This document shows positions 20,177 to 30,415 of a stretch of DNA of 63,649 bases, one piece after another. The notes beneath the pieces were generated by a model, which was not told the origin of the DNA, did no database searches, and saw only the letters and a program-made list of their open reading frames with translations. The stretch's first letter is position 1. Every line of letters begins with the position of its first letter. Both the position numbers and the translations under genes were made by a program. Source of the stretch: Asterionellopsis glacialis. Lineage: Eukaryota; Bacillariophyta; Plagiogrammaphyceae; Rhaphoneidales; Asterionellopsidaceae. Location: assembly GCA_014885115.2 (NCBI GenBank), contig WKLE02002663.1, positions 1 through 63,649 on the forward strand, in the 5' to 3' direction.

Positions 20177-21930
20177 ATGGCATCCAAAGAAGCAATAGAA
20201 AAAGAATGGGATCGTTGTCATCCAACCACTTCGACAAATAATAATAATAATAATAATAATGGTGCTAGTATTCCATCATGCTTGTATACAGATGAAAATC
20301 CAGCTACAACCATCAAGGGATGTGGCTTTAAGGATAAACATACAGCTGAACGGACTATAAGGTTAACATCTCAAAGAGGTGTGCGGTATAAACAATATTG
20401 GACCATCAAGGCGATGTATGAAAGAGCTAAATATCATCCACATCCAACATCGGGGATACAAGATGCTATGCAAATATTTCAAGATTGGCTTGACACGTAT
20501 CAACCCCCAACCTCGAATGAAGAACGTTTACAACAACAACAAGAATGGCAAGAATATCATCAATTATGCAATTCAATTGCCAATAGTCATTCGTATGGTA
20601 AAGTGCCTACGAAGGAAGAAATAAAACGTGCACGACAAGATGTTCAAATTGGAAAACAATGTTTAGTACACTGTATACAGCTTGCACAACGTAAAACAGC
20701 AACGGTAGCAACAAAAATAAATTGCAATGTTACATTGTCGCCGTCATCCTATCCAAAGGCCAAATTTCCTCTTGTTGCATTTATAGCTTTATTTGGTGGA
20801 CCTGGTTTACATGGGTATGGGAAACACACTATTATTTCTTCGAAAACTACTACTGACGATTCTGCTACTCCCCAACAGTCATCATCTTCACATGTAGTAA
20901 TAGTCGGTATCGACGGATTGAAAGAAGTCCTCAACTTAAAATCAATTCCTCCTTTATTGGTACTACTGGACGATTTACAAAGTATGAAAATTCACCATGA
21001 TTGGAAATCCGAAGTGGCATTTGTTGTAGATATTCAATACAAAAAAGAAAGGACAACGTTAACAAAACTATGGAATAGCAACAATAGTCCTACTAATGTC
21101 AACAGCATTATTCAGAAAAGGGTACAATCCAAAATAAAGAAGTGCAGTAGTGATAATGATGAGAAAGAGAAGGAGAAACAAAAGAAGGAGGTTGTTGATA
21201 CTCGCTGCTGTTCATGGACATGTGCTGTTTGTACATTTGAACATATTGGTGAAATGAAACAACTTTACCTTGCATGTGAAGTTTGCGGCACATCCCGTCC
21301 CAACTCAAACTCTACAATGACAAACACACCATCATCATCATGGAAACCAACACCATTGAAAACAAAGCAACAACAATTATCGTTGCCCACTAAAAGTACT
21401 ACTACTGGTGAAACAAGACAAGCTGCTTTGGACAGTGTATCCTCTCCAACGAAAAGAACGATGCCATCATCCGCCAAGAAAACAGCATCAATATTCTTTT
21501 CACAACAACAGAAAAAACAGATAACTTCTCCTAGACCTTCTCCTGCAGCTACACCTATCTCATCATCATTATCATCATCACCAACAACCACAGCATTATC
21601 CTCCTTGTCCTCAGCAACATCGGCACCAGTAACATCATCATCATTGTCCTCCTCGTCGTTGTCATCATGGGGTAGTCTTCGAGCACCATCGGAACTTGAT
21701 GTTCGTGGTTCTATTCGAAAACGTCGCAAGGCATTTGATTTACCACCACCCCTGATGGATTACTTGGTTGTTATGGACTTTGAATGGACAGCTGATAATA
21801 AATCCAAAATAAAACCAATAGCAGAAATAACACAATTTCCATCTGTAGTTCTGAAACTTCAAGATGGAACAACAACGGCAGCAGCAACAACAAAAGCATT
21901 GTTGTTGGGAAGAAAAAGAAGTAAAGGACA

Positions 21931-21962
<32 letters not shown>

Positions 21963-22783
21963 TCAACGATAATGATTGTACCATTACAAAGCATGCAACA
22001 AGACCACAACATTCAGAGAAGAAGGAAGAAGATCAGGAATTGCCGACACCATATCATCCACCAGAACATTTAGGTTCACTTCTGGATGATATCCTCCTTA
22101 CTACACCTTTATCTTCTTCTTCCCTTTCCACTTCTCCTACTACAACCAAGTTTTCACCACCATTACAGTTCACGCCGAAACAAGATGCCTATGTGGTATC
22201 CATCTTTGACAGTTATGTCAAACCTACATTAAATCCTACATTAACACAATTTTCGATTGATTTAACAGGTATAACACAAGATCAAGTCAATAATGCACCA
22301 ACAATTGATCAAGTTCTGAAGTCTTATATGGAATGGTTGCAATCCATAAATTTAATTGATTTGGAAGGTAATCGTATTGGGAATTGGTGTTTTGTAACAT
22401 GGGGTGATTGTGATATTGGCTCTACGTTGCGTGAAGAATTACAATATAAAAAATTGGATATACCCCCATGTTTCCATCGATGGATTAATTTAAAAGATGA
22501 TTCCATGTTTTACAAACATTATCAAATAGAACCTAAAGGTGGATTACAACATTGTGTAGAAGGTATTGCTGGATTGAAATGGGAAGGACGTGCCCATAAT
22601 GGGTTAGTCGATAGTATTAATACAGCTAAAATTGTACGCCATATGGTCCAACATGGATTTCGTTTTATACGATCCACAAGAGGATTAGATAAGAATGGTA
22701 TGCCGTTTGGTAGTACACGTGGTAGTCGACAGTCATCATCAGTAACAACAACAACACATCAACGAAACGATTGTGCAACATGA
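20177..22783 (+). CDS. ERI1-like DEDDh 3'-5' exonuclease with RanBP2-type zinc finger
   Basis: The first ATG is at 20177 (MASKEAIEK), giving 868 residues; the frame's GTG at 20150 is not used. N-terminal residues about 35-120 form a conserved-looking helical segment (GCGFKDKHTAERT, YERAKYHPHP) that I cannot name. Near 343-375 is a RanBP2-type zinc finger, W-T-C-x2-C ... C-x2-C. A Ser/Thr/Gln-rich linker follows. From about 527 is a DEDDh exonuclease: Asp/Glu in VVMDFEWT, Asp in TWGDCDI, and His/Asp in RAHNGLVDS near 804. This arrangement is that of the ERI1/3'hExo family, which trims small RNAs, histone mRNA and 5.8S rRNA ends. An Asn tract (AAC repeats, 21932-21962) and Ser runs interrupt the exonuclease core. 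Its 3' end is only 52 bases from the ISY1 gene. Confidence 0.85.
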
Positions 22784-22835
22784 TACGCATAAGTGTAATC
22801 AAAATTTCTATAAACTCTGAATATCAACAGTTTTT

Positions 22836-23570
22836 TTACATGGTAAGACGAGCAAGCAATTCTTTCTTTTTCTTTTCTAAAATGGCTTGTTCTACCATTT
22901 CTTGTGTAGGTATTGCTGCTAAATAATCTTGATTATAAGTATCATCTTCCTCTTCTTCGTTGCTTTCTTCCCCATTGTCGTATTTTGTTTGTTTGTTACT
23001 GCGTTGTTGTAAGGCATCCTGTTCTAATTCAAGTAACACACCATCTTCTTCATCGCGCCATCCATAATAATCTGGTGTTATTTGATTGTAATCACCACGT
23101 TTACGTTTCGCCATACGCAATGCATGTTTTTGAAATAACTCTTTGACACCTGGTAAATCCTTGGCTGCACCAAAGTATCGGTAGCCGCCTGAACCACGTA
23201 TAGCATCACTTTGTATATCACCATCACCTGTAACTTGTTGTTTCTTTTCAATAGCATTGTAATCTGCACCACCTAATTCCTTGATACGTCTATTCCAATG
23301 ATACTTTTCCCGTAATTTTTTATTAATGTCATCGTTGATATCACGAATCAAGTGTTCTCCCAGACCTGGATTTTGTATTTTACCAATTCCCTCTGTAATT
23401 TCACGTACAATTTGACGTCTCCAAAACTCCGCATCATTTAAATGTTCACATTTACTTGCCAAATGTGGACGTTTTTGTTTCGATAGGGGTGTGAATGTTT
23501 CATTTCCCTTTTCTTTCATCCGAACCCATTTGTTCATCATATTTTGTGCCATTTCTTCAGGACGCGCCAT
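22836..23570 (-). CDS. ISY1: pre-mRNA splicing factor ISY1
   Basis: The protein has 244 residues, near the family's usual size (human 285). Near-diagnostic stretches include MARPEE at the start, RPHLASKCEHLNDAEFWRRQ, IVREIT, QNPGLGEHLIRDINDDINK and LREKYHW; IKELGGADY, GYRYFGAAKDLPGVKELF, and a YYGWRDEEDGVL block follow. ISY1 is a subunit of the Prp19/NineTeen-associated spliceosome core and acts around the first transesterification step. The C-terminus carries an acidic run and a final lysine-rich helix. The CDS is tail-to-tail with the exonuclease gene and head-to-head with the Elongin-B-like gene. The ATG at 23570 sits in a good context. Confidence 0.95.
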   Translation of the reverse strand: MARPEEMAQNMMNKWVRMKEKGNETFTPLSKQKRPHLASKCEHLNDAEFWRRQIVREITEGIGKIQNPGLGEHLIRDINDDINKKLREKYHWNRRIKELGGADYNAIEKKQQVTGDGDIQSDAIRGSGGYRYFGAAKDLPGVKELFQKHALRMAKRKRGDYNQITPDYYGWRDEEDGVLLELEQDALQQRSNKQTKYDNGEESNEEEEDDTYNQDYLAAIPTQEMVEQAILEKKKKELLARLTM

Positions 23571-24489
23571 GGTTGAAAATTTTAATTAATGTTTTGGTGG
23601 TAAGCCAAACGAAACGAAGAAAAAAAAGTTGTGGTTGCGTTGTGTTTGCAAGAAATATAATTTGAGATTGATCAGTACAGAACGGTCAATCAAGATAAAT
23701 GTAATCGTGCTTGGTGACTACTATGGACAATTGATTTGTTCCTGGCAGTGCAACGGAGACGTCGTTAGTGAATGCTTTGTTGTGCTTGCTGTTCCGTCGA
23801 TCTTGTCTTGGTGATCGTCCTATTTCTTATTTGGCACTTGCTTTGAGATGATCCTTTTCCTTGTGTCTTTTGTGTGTTATTAGTGGTTGCATGCAAGACA
23901 CAATTTTACGAAAACCGGCCAGACTCCAAACCCCTTTTCGTTCGCGTTCTCTACTCTCAAACTTTACTCTCTCGCGCGCTTGCTCTCTTGCAAAAAGATT
24001 GAGACAAATCTATACCTCGAGGAGCGAGAGCCTTTTAGGCTTTATGTAACACATACTTTATGACTATAGAATTTACTTTTTAAAACTTTATTATTTCTTT
24101 AGTCATGTAAAAAGAGGATTTTAATTTTTATTGTATTTACATAAGGCCTATTTAACCATGTCATTCTTCAGTCATTCTTCACTCTTCACGCACCCCAGCT
24201 GCCTTTAGCCGTGAACCGCCACCGCCATCATAATCCAATCGCATCATTACATTATCTCTCTTCTTCAAACTCTGTCAAACGAGACGTTTCTAAGAAAGAC
24301 TACAAGAACGTTTTCATAACCTCGAGAATCAATTAAATTCTACCCAAACATATTTATTTTTACAAGATATACTTTTTGATCCATCAAATCACAATAATTA
24401 TCACTCTAGAGAGTCCATCTTTTATCGCAACTTGAAAATAACAACAACAATACCAATAACAATTTCCAACTCCGCATTTGATATTTATA
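23571..24489. other. divergent intergenic region, 0.9 kb
   Basis: This is the shared upstream region of ISY1 (-) and the Elongin-B-like gene (+). A CTCTAGAG palindrome at 24404-24411 lies 79 bases before the plus-strand ATG. The small frames at 23629-23814 and 23861-24049 (+) look like chance. Confidence 0.45.
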
Positions 24490-24846
24490 ATGTCATCATC
24501 ATTTATCGATAGTAAAACAACTATTTCTGTACGTATTAAACGTAAGAATCAAACCTATTTTGTATTTTGTAATCCACAACAGGATACATCCCTCAAATTA
24601 AAAGAACAGATAAGTGCTGCCTTGCAAAATGATGTAGGACCACAAGATATGAGAATTTTACTAGAAAATGGAGGGGAACTGGATGATAGTAAACCATTAG
24701 GTGACAATGTCAAAAATGATATAGAATTGCACGTTGTATTTTCAGATGGTGGTGTATGGGAACAAGTCGATATTACATCCTTGGAAGAAGATGCGACGGC
24801 GGCTGATATTCCAGTACCTACACCACAATCCATGATGGAAGACTAA
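24490..24846 (+). CDS. Elongin-B-like ubiquitin-fold protein
   Basis: With ATG at 24490 (MSSSFIDS) the product is 118 residues, the size of Elongin B. It has one ubiquitin-like fold at about 12-90: ISVRIKRKNQTYFVF (first hairpin), SLKLKEQISAAL (helix), DMRILLENGGELDD and the closing strand IELHVVF. As in Elongin B, an acidic/proline tail follows the fold (FSDGGVWEQVDITSLEE, then PVPTPQ), and there is no C-terminal Gly-Gly for conjugation. Elongin B pairs with Elongin C and BC-box receptors such as VHL in cullin ubiquitin ligases. Assignment over other ubiquitin-like proteins is an inference. Its convergent neighbour has a VHL-like segment. Confidence 0.65.
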   Translation: MSSSFIDSKTTISVRIKRKNQTYFVFCNPQQDTSLKLKEQISAALQNDVGPQDMRILLENGGELDDSKPLGDNVKNDIELHVVFSDGGVWEQVDITSLEEDATAADIPVPTPQSMMED

Positions 24847-25158
24847 AAAGCAAGAAAAAAATCAATCAAATATCAATGCGTTGGGACTTTGATAAATTAG
24901 AACTAAGATTTTAGAGAATATTATATTATTTCCTAAAAAAGATTTTCTAAACCGAACTTTAAGTATTGTTTTAAAATACGACTCCTTCTAGCTACCTATG
25001 TGTGACTTATGGGCATCGAGATGCCAAAACTAACTATCTTATATTAAAATCATCAAAGCCAATTTTCGTGGCACTCCTTTTGTTTTCCGACGTTCCATCA
25101 ACCTATTCTTGTTTTGTAGTTTGTTTTTCTTTTTGTAGAGTATTATTATGATTTAAAT
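24847..25158. other. tail-to-tail spacer
   Basis: A 312-base AT-rich spacer separates the 3' ends of the Elongin-B-like gene and the prolyl hydroxylase gene. Nothing beyond probable 3' UTRs is visible. Confidence 0.4.
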
Positions 25159-27108
25159 TTAATCAATAATTGGATCCCATACCCACAGATTCGCCATCCA
25201 TTTTGTACCGTTGGTAACTTTTTTACTACCATGTTGACTTAGATCATCTACATTCCCATCGGGTAACATGTTATAAAACAAAACGGCCGTACCAGCCTTG
25301 GGTTTGACTTTAATACCATCATGATATTCACCATTGATCGCACGTGGAAAGACAGTTTCACCACCTTCAAAGTTATCATTTAAATAAAGTAACAATGTTG
25401 CGTATCGTGATGGTTGGTATCGGTTCGTCACTTGTGGATACACAAAGTCATGATGGGGGGTATATTCTTGTTTTTTACGATACCGTACAACTTGTAAGGA
25501 TTCGGCAATGGAATTATGTGTCGCCAATGTAGAATGTTCGGTAGAACGGTGACGTAATAATGATTCATCGATTTGCAATACATCAGCGGCACGTTGATAG
25601 ATAGTATTGACAATAGTAGATGCACTACGTTCAATCCATGTATTGGTAGAGGATCGTGTTTTTAAATCTTTCATTTTGGCAATATCATCATCAGAAGATG
25701 AAGTACCAAAGACGGTCGATTGTTCCAACCCTTGTGCTTGTGATAATTGAACTAAATGTTTACGCTCATAGGTGGATAAAAAGTTCTCAATTGTAAACAC
25801 TCGTGGAGTAACAGATACTGTTTTTAATTGTAATTCGAGTGGTTCGTATACTTGTTGATACTCATCATGTGGTTGTTCTTGTTCCTTGTTGTCCTTGTTG
25901 GAAGAAGATGACGTGAAATGAGAATGTGTTGTTCCAATTGTTTGTAATTGATTCAAAAAATTGGCATTGTACATGTAATGTGTCATGGATGGACGTGGGA
26001 ATGTACTTAACCATGTCCGTCCTGTTTGAATGACATATTCTTGTGCATAGTCCCAATTTAATAATTGCATTTGATATTTTAATTGATGTTCATTCGATAA
26101 TGTCAATTGCTGTTCTTTATCATTTTCTAGAGGGTTATATAAAATCAATGCTTCATCTTCTGTCACTACCCATCGTTGTAATACCTGTGATCCATCCTGT
26201 ATAGGTGATACGTAAAAGGATTGTCCTGGTGTGCTGGCTGTCCCCATAGATTCAAAGGGGGCAATTTCACCAATTAATTTTGAAGAATCTGCATGTCCGC
26301 CTTTGCCATCCCAATGTAATAATAAAGGGTTGGGTGATAAGTTAATAAATTTGACAGCAAATCCTGTAAAGGATAAGGATACTTCTTGTTTGTTGGGTGG
26401 ATATCCCTGATACATACTTTTATAACTTGGACTTTTATACACATAGGATCGACCTTTGACAAAGGATGCCGAAGAGGTAGAAGAAGAGATATCGCGATAT
26501 GCTTGTTTCAAACATGCATATTGTGGTTGTTCTTTCATCAACAGTGAATGATCCACATTGCTATCATTATCCATCACAATAGTACTATACGTATCATCTT
26601 CCATTTGATCTGCCCAATAATAGTAGGACATTAATCTTTGATAGGAATGTGGTAAGCGAAAATCTAATATTTTCATATTTCCTCCTGATCTTAATTTGTT
26701 TTTCTCATCTGAATGTAATTCAGGACAAAAATATAAACCAGCTGTCCGTTCATAGGAATGTAAATGCGAATGTTTGGTAGCTGCCTCTTTTTTGTTATCC
26801 ATCAATGGTAATGATATTTGTAATGACTTTAGATCCAAAAAACTTCCATTCGCGCTGCTGCTGCTTTGGTTCATTTGATGATAAACAACAGTTGCCAACA
26901 ATGCTACTAAAATTGCTACAACATGTTGTTTCCAATTACTCACTAGATCTGACCATAAACCATCATCGTCGTCGTCCTCGTCATCTACTTCGTCGTCGTT
27001 ATCAGATTCATACGAATGATCATCATTTTCTTCTTTTCTCCATTGATTGTTGTTGGAGTTGTTATCCTCGTCTGTCGTTGTCAATGGTGGATCCCTTGTT
27101 GGTGTCAT
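25159..27108 (-). CDS. membrane-anchored prolyl 4-hydroxylase-like 2OG-Fe(II) oxygenase with VHL-beta-like segment
   Basis: The protein has 649 residues. An acidic cytosolic N-terminus is followed by one membrane helix at about 62-78 (HVVAILVALLATVVYHQM), a type-II topology usual for ER/Golgi prolyl hydroxylases. Residues about 248-325 read like a VHL beta domain: VKFINLSPNPLLLHW (compare the V-x-F-x-N-x-[ST]-P...L..W pattern of VHL), then a G-x-T-x-x-GQSFYVS hairpin. Residues about 440-645 are the oxygenase, with the iron ligands His552-x-Asp554 in YTPHHDF and His626 in SQHGSKK, and the 2-oxoglutarate Lys near 636 in NGTKWMANLW. EGGETVFP is typical of the family. It probably hydroxylates prolines in secreted, hydroxyproline-rich cell-wall proteins. 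The VHL-like part could serve substrate recognition. Confidence 0.85.
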   Translation of the reverse strand: MTPTRDPPLTTTDEDNNSNNNQWRKEENDDHSYESDNDDEVDDEDDDDDGLWSDLVSNWKQHVVAILVALLATVVYHQMNQSSSSANGSFLDLKSLQISLPLMDNKKEAATKHSHLHSYERTAGLYFCPELHSDEKNKLRSGGNMKILDFRLPHSYQRLMSYYYWADQMEDDTYSTIVMDNDSNVDHSLLMKEQPQYACLKQAYRDISSSTSSASFVKGRSYVYKSPSYKSMYQGYPPNKQEVSLSFTGFAVKFINLSPNPLLLHWDGKGGHADSSKLIGEIAPFESMGTASTPGQSFYVSPIQDGSQVLQRWVVTEDEALILYNPLENDKEQQLTLSNEHQLKYQMQLLNWDYAQEYVIQTGRTWLSTFPRPSMTHYMYNANFLNQLQTIGTTHSHFTSSSSNKDNKEQEQPHDEYQQVYEPLELQLKTVSVTPRVFTIENFLSTYERKHLVQLSQAQGLEQSTVFGTSSSDDDIAKMKDLKTRSSTNTWIERSASTIVNTIYQRAADVLQIDESLLRHRSTEHSTLATHNSIAESLQVVRYRKKQEYTPHHDFVYPQVTNRYQPSRYATLLLYLNDNFEGGETVFPRAINGEYHDGIKVKPKAGTAVLFYNMLPDGNVDDLSQHGSKKVTNGTKWMANLWVWDPIID

Positions 27109-27524
27109 TGTTGTCGTTACCTTTTTTTTAAAAAAAAATGATGCACTCCGTTCTTGCTTGTGATTTCTTTTTCAAAATCACTCCCCCCTTGGGGTTATCC
27201 CTGCCTTCTCACTCCTGGTCAAGAAATATGCTGAGGGGCATATGGACGAACATTCGACTAACTATTTTTTTCTTCGAAATATTCAGGCTCGAACCTTTGC
27301 TATCTGTAATCACGAGCCTGTTCATAAACATGCATACCGTACACTTCGAGACAAGTTTTGATGTTTTTCCTCCATAACTAAAAAAGGAGTGAATTGGTTT
27401 GTTACATATTTGAAAACATATTTATGTTCATTATTTAAAAAGTATTTGTTATGGGATACTTTGCATCTCTTTTCTGTCCACAAGATAAGCTCCCCACTTT
27501 TTCAAAGTACTGAGAATGCGATTT
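27109..27524. other. intergenic region
   Basis: This 416-base region lies upstream of the hydroxylase gene and downstream of the coiled-coil gene, both on the minus strand. The plus frames 27138-27377 and 27389-27601 show no domain. Confidence 0.4.
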
Positions 27525-28589
27525 CTAAAAAACTTTGTGATTTTCCAGCTTTAAATGTGGTTCGCCGGATGGTGATTTTGTCATATGTCTTAGTAACCTA
27601 GTAAACTTTCTTGGCGTATCCGTTGGACTACTGGGAGACGTAGAGGCTTCATCGGCATCCATTATCTTTTTATTTAAAGATGCAATGGTATCCAAGAATC
27701 GTGCCTTTTCTTCTTCTAGAGTTTCTACTTGTGACTTCAAGTGTTGGATCGTTAATAGTTGAGCTTGTTGAGGTTCTAATTCTTTCCCATTCTTGAGTGA
27801 TACAATAATTTCGTCCACGGATGTCGCATCCAATTCTGGTGATAGAATCTTTGTTAATTCCTTCACCATGGCTTGATTGATTTCACGTTGCTGTTCAAGT
27901 TTTTCAACATCTGCTTGTGAGGCTGTTAATAAATCCCTGTAGGCTTCCATTTTCTTTTCCAACTCAACACCCCGCAACGCACGTTTATGAAGTTCATGTT
28001 GTTCAGCACCATTATGTGTGTCTCTTGTATGTATTTGAAGTAATTGAATACATTCTTCAATCTTGGCGACATGGATTTTCCGTTCCTGTTGCAATTCTTG
28101 AATTTTAACTTGACTTTCATCCAACTGAGATTTCAATTCCAACACTTGTTCCAAGTTCCATTCACTTTGTTGTTCTTGTTCGCGTAGTTTCTTTTGTGAC
28201 ATGGCAAGTAAACTTTGTAATCCTGAGGACCCTAATTTCATATCTAAAACAGCATTCGCCCTGATATTGTTTTTCTCTGCATCAAGATTTTGTTGTTTCG
28301 TTTCCTCCAGGGCAACATCTTTTTGTTTCAATACCTTTTCTAATTCCTTAACTTGTTCTGATCTAGCATCAGCTACTTCCTTCATGACGGCAAGTTCAAA
28401 TTCGACTTGCTTGATTCGACTTTGAGCTCTTGTCAACATGATGGCCTTTTGTCGATACTGTATATCTTGATCAATGGAGAATTTTTCAATTCGTGGTGAT
28501 TCTTCTTCTTGTTGTTTCGCAATCTCGTTGACTGGATCTTCATCCAAGAAAGTTGTTCTTGTTGTCGTACTTGTTGTAGTTTGTGTCAT
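27525..28589 (-). CDS. coiled-coil protein of unknown function
   Basis: The product has 354 residues from an ATG at 28589. Almost all of residues 30-300 is predicted coiled coil: long runs of Glu, Gln, Lys and Leu in heptad-like spacing (for example LEKVLKQKDVALEETKQQ). A Thr-rich N-terminus and a Ser/Pro-rich C-terminus (STSPSSPTDTPRKFTRLLRHM), which could be phosphorylated, flank it. No family is recognised; golgin-like tethers, cytoskeletal linkers and centrosome proteins share this look. Neither a signal peptide nor a membrane segment is present. Confidence 0.7.
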   Translation of the reverse strand: MTQTTTSTTTRTTFLDEDPVNEIAKQQEEESPRIEKFSIDQDIQYRQKAIMLTRAQSRIKQVEFELAVMKEVADARSEQVKELEKVLKQKDVALEETKQQNLDAEKNNIRANAVLDMKLGSSGLQSLLAMSQKKLREQEQQSEWNLEQVLELKSQLDESQVKIQELQQERKIHVAKIEECIQLLQIHTRDTHNGAEQHELHKRALRGVELEKKMEAYRDLLTASQADVEKLEQQREINQAMVKELTKILSPELDATSVDEIIVSLKNGKELEPQQAQLLTIQHLKSQVETLEEEKARFLDTIASLNKKIMDADEASTSPSSPTDTPRKFTRLLRHMTKSPSGEPHLKLENHKVF

Positions 28590-30415
28590 GGTTTTTTTTA
28601 TAATGTTGATGTCAGAAAAAAAAAGAGAACAAATTAATCAATAACTATTGATGGCTCTGTACGTTTGGTGTCGTCTTTGTTCTTTGTTTTACTTGTGAAA
28701 GTCGTGTTTCACGAATCAAAATAGCGAGCTTTCAGGTTTTGAATCTTGAAAAACTGGGTACGGTAGAGCGAACAATCTCTCTGGGTGGTATAATAATAAT
28801 ATAATATTATAAAAAAAAGTAAACTCTTGTATTTTATCAATCGTAAGGTTTACTGATTTTGGCAACGGCGGCGTGACACAATGTGTTCTTCTATAATCGT
28901 GCGTTTCCGGTATGATACTAATACGTAGTTGAATTCTTTCTCTTGTTTGTAGGTAATACACCGCTACAATCAAGTAAACTGCGGCGGCGACTGTAAATAC
29001 ACAAGAAAAGTAAAGAAGGTCAATTTTACAAAATACTGTATTTGATTGTATCAAATAAAAAGAGATGGAAACGAGCAGTTGAAAACAAAGACAAATGAAA
29101 ATTGAAAAAAAGATAAGTCTTGTTGACACCTCCTTTTCCAATTAAAATTAAGAAGCATTGGTTACTACCAGTAATAGTCCTACATCTCTTTGTATATATA
29201 TAAATTATTTATACATTTAATGTTTTTCATAGTAGTTCAAATTTGAACGAAAAAACTCATTTAAGCTGATTAGCATGTATTTCCATCTAATCTACGGGAT
29301 ATAGTATATGTAAAAATATTTCAAAATCCAATCACGGACTTTATTGTTGTGGAATACAGCTTACGTCATCCTTTTAAGGGGAAACATGTAAAAGTCCTAA
29401 GTATTCTATTTTTATGTGTATTGAAGAAGCTTTTTAACATCGGATGAAGATTTTGAAAAGGCCTCCCTGGTACTGTACGAATGACTGTAGTACCGACTCT
29501 AGAGAGGGCAACAGATGTGATTGGCTATTATCCCGGAGTAAAGAGTTTTACAACAAATTCAAATTCTGTTGGGTTTGCTCGCTGTGGGTGTTCGTTTGGG
29601 ATTCCCCCACGTTCGTCTTCGGGAAAGGAACGAAGAGAACAATCCGGATACGGAACGATAGGAAGTGACAGAATATCAAAAACGAATATCAGGTACAGTG
29701 CATAGAACGTCCAGCTGCCACTATCATCTAATGTGCACCTAGGAATACTAATACCTTTTATTACGAGGTACTCTCTAGACCTACCTTTCAACGTATGAGT
29801 GGGATCCTACCTGTACAGGTACTAACTCAAGACGGCATTTTGAACAGAGCTGGCGGAATTGCCGATATTCAAAGGGAAGTTTGTTGCTTGTTTTTTATAT
29901 AGGCCTATTTTATTCTTGCGATGCATCTTTGAGAAAATTAGCTACATTCTTCCGTTGACACGATCCCTTTCCATAAATAAAATAATTTCGGTTTTACACG
30001 TACTTATTCACCTATATGTAACAACATACCTGTTTTTCGTGTGAATCGTCTGCCTTTCATTACGTTATGACGAGCCAATGATATTATCTCAAACCAGAGC
30101 CACATAATTGTGGAACGACTTTACACTGCCCTCGGCTGACTGCTGGCTAGCTTGGAATCTGCATGTACCTAGAGTATGAATCTTTCCTTTGCTCTGAAAA
30201 AGAAAAAAAAGAAAAAATGAAACAGCTCACGCAGCCAACAGGTTTGGCGCACACGTGCCCTGCTGGCTGTAGGTGAGTATTCCTAGATTAGAAAGAGAAC
30301 TTCCGACGAGTCATTGGTGTCTATTTGACAGTAGGTCCTACTCGTATCCTCTTTCTGTTCCATTCGAGTAGACAAATTCCAACGCAAAAGTATATAATAC
30401 AAACCAAAGTGAGCC
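28590..30415. other. intergenic region, 1.8 kb, with a possible lone exon
   Basis: No gene is firmly supported. On the minus strand, a good acceptor (TGTATTTACAG) near 28993 opens into a short reading stretch coding a membrane-helix-like segment (AAVYLIVAVYYLQTRERIQL) to about 28850. It could be an exon, but no partner exon was found. A CTCTAGAG palindrome lies at 29497-29504, and a CCTACCTGTACAGGTACT motif near 29810. Confidence 0.35.
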
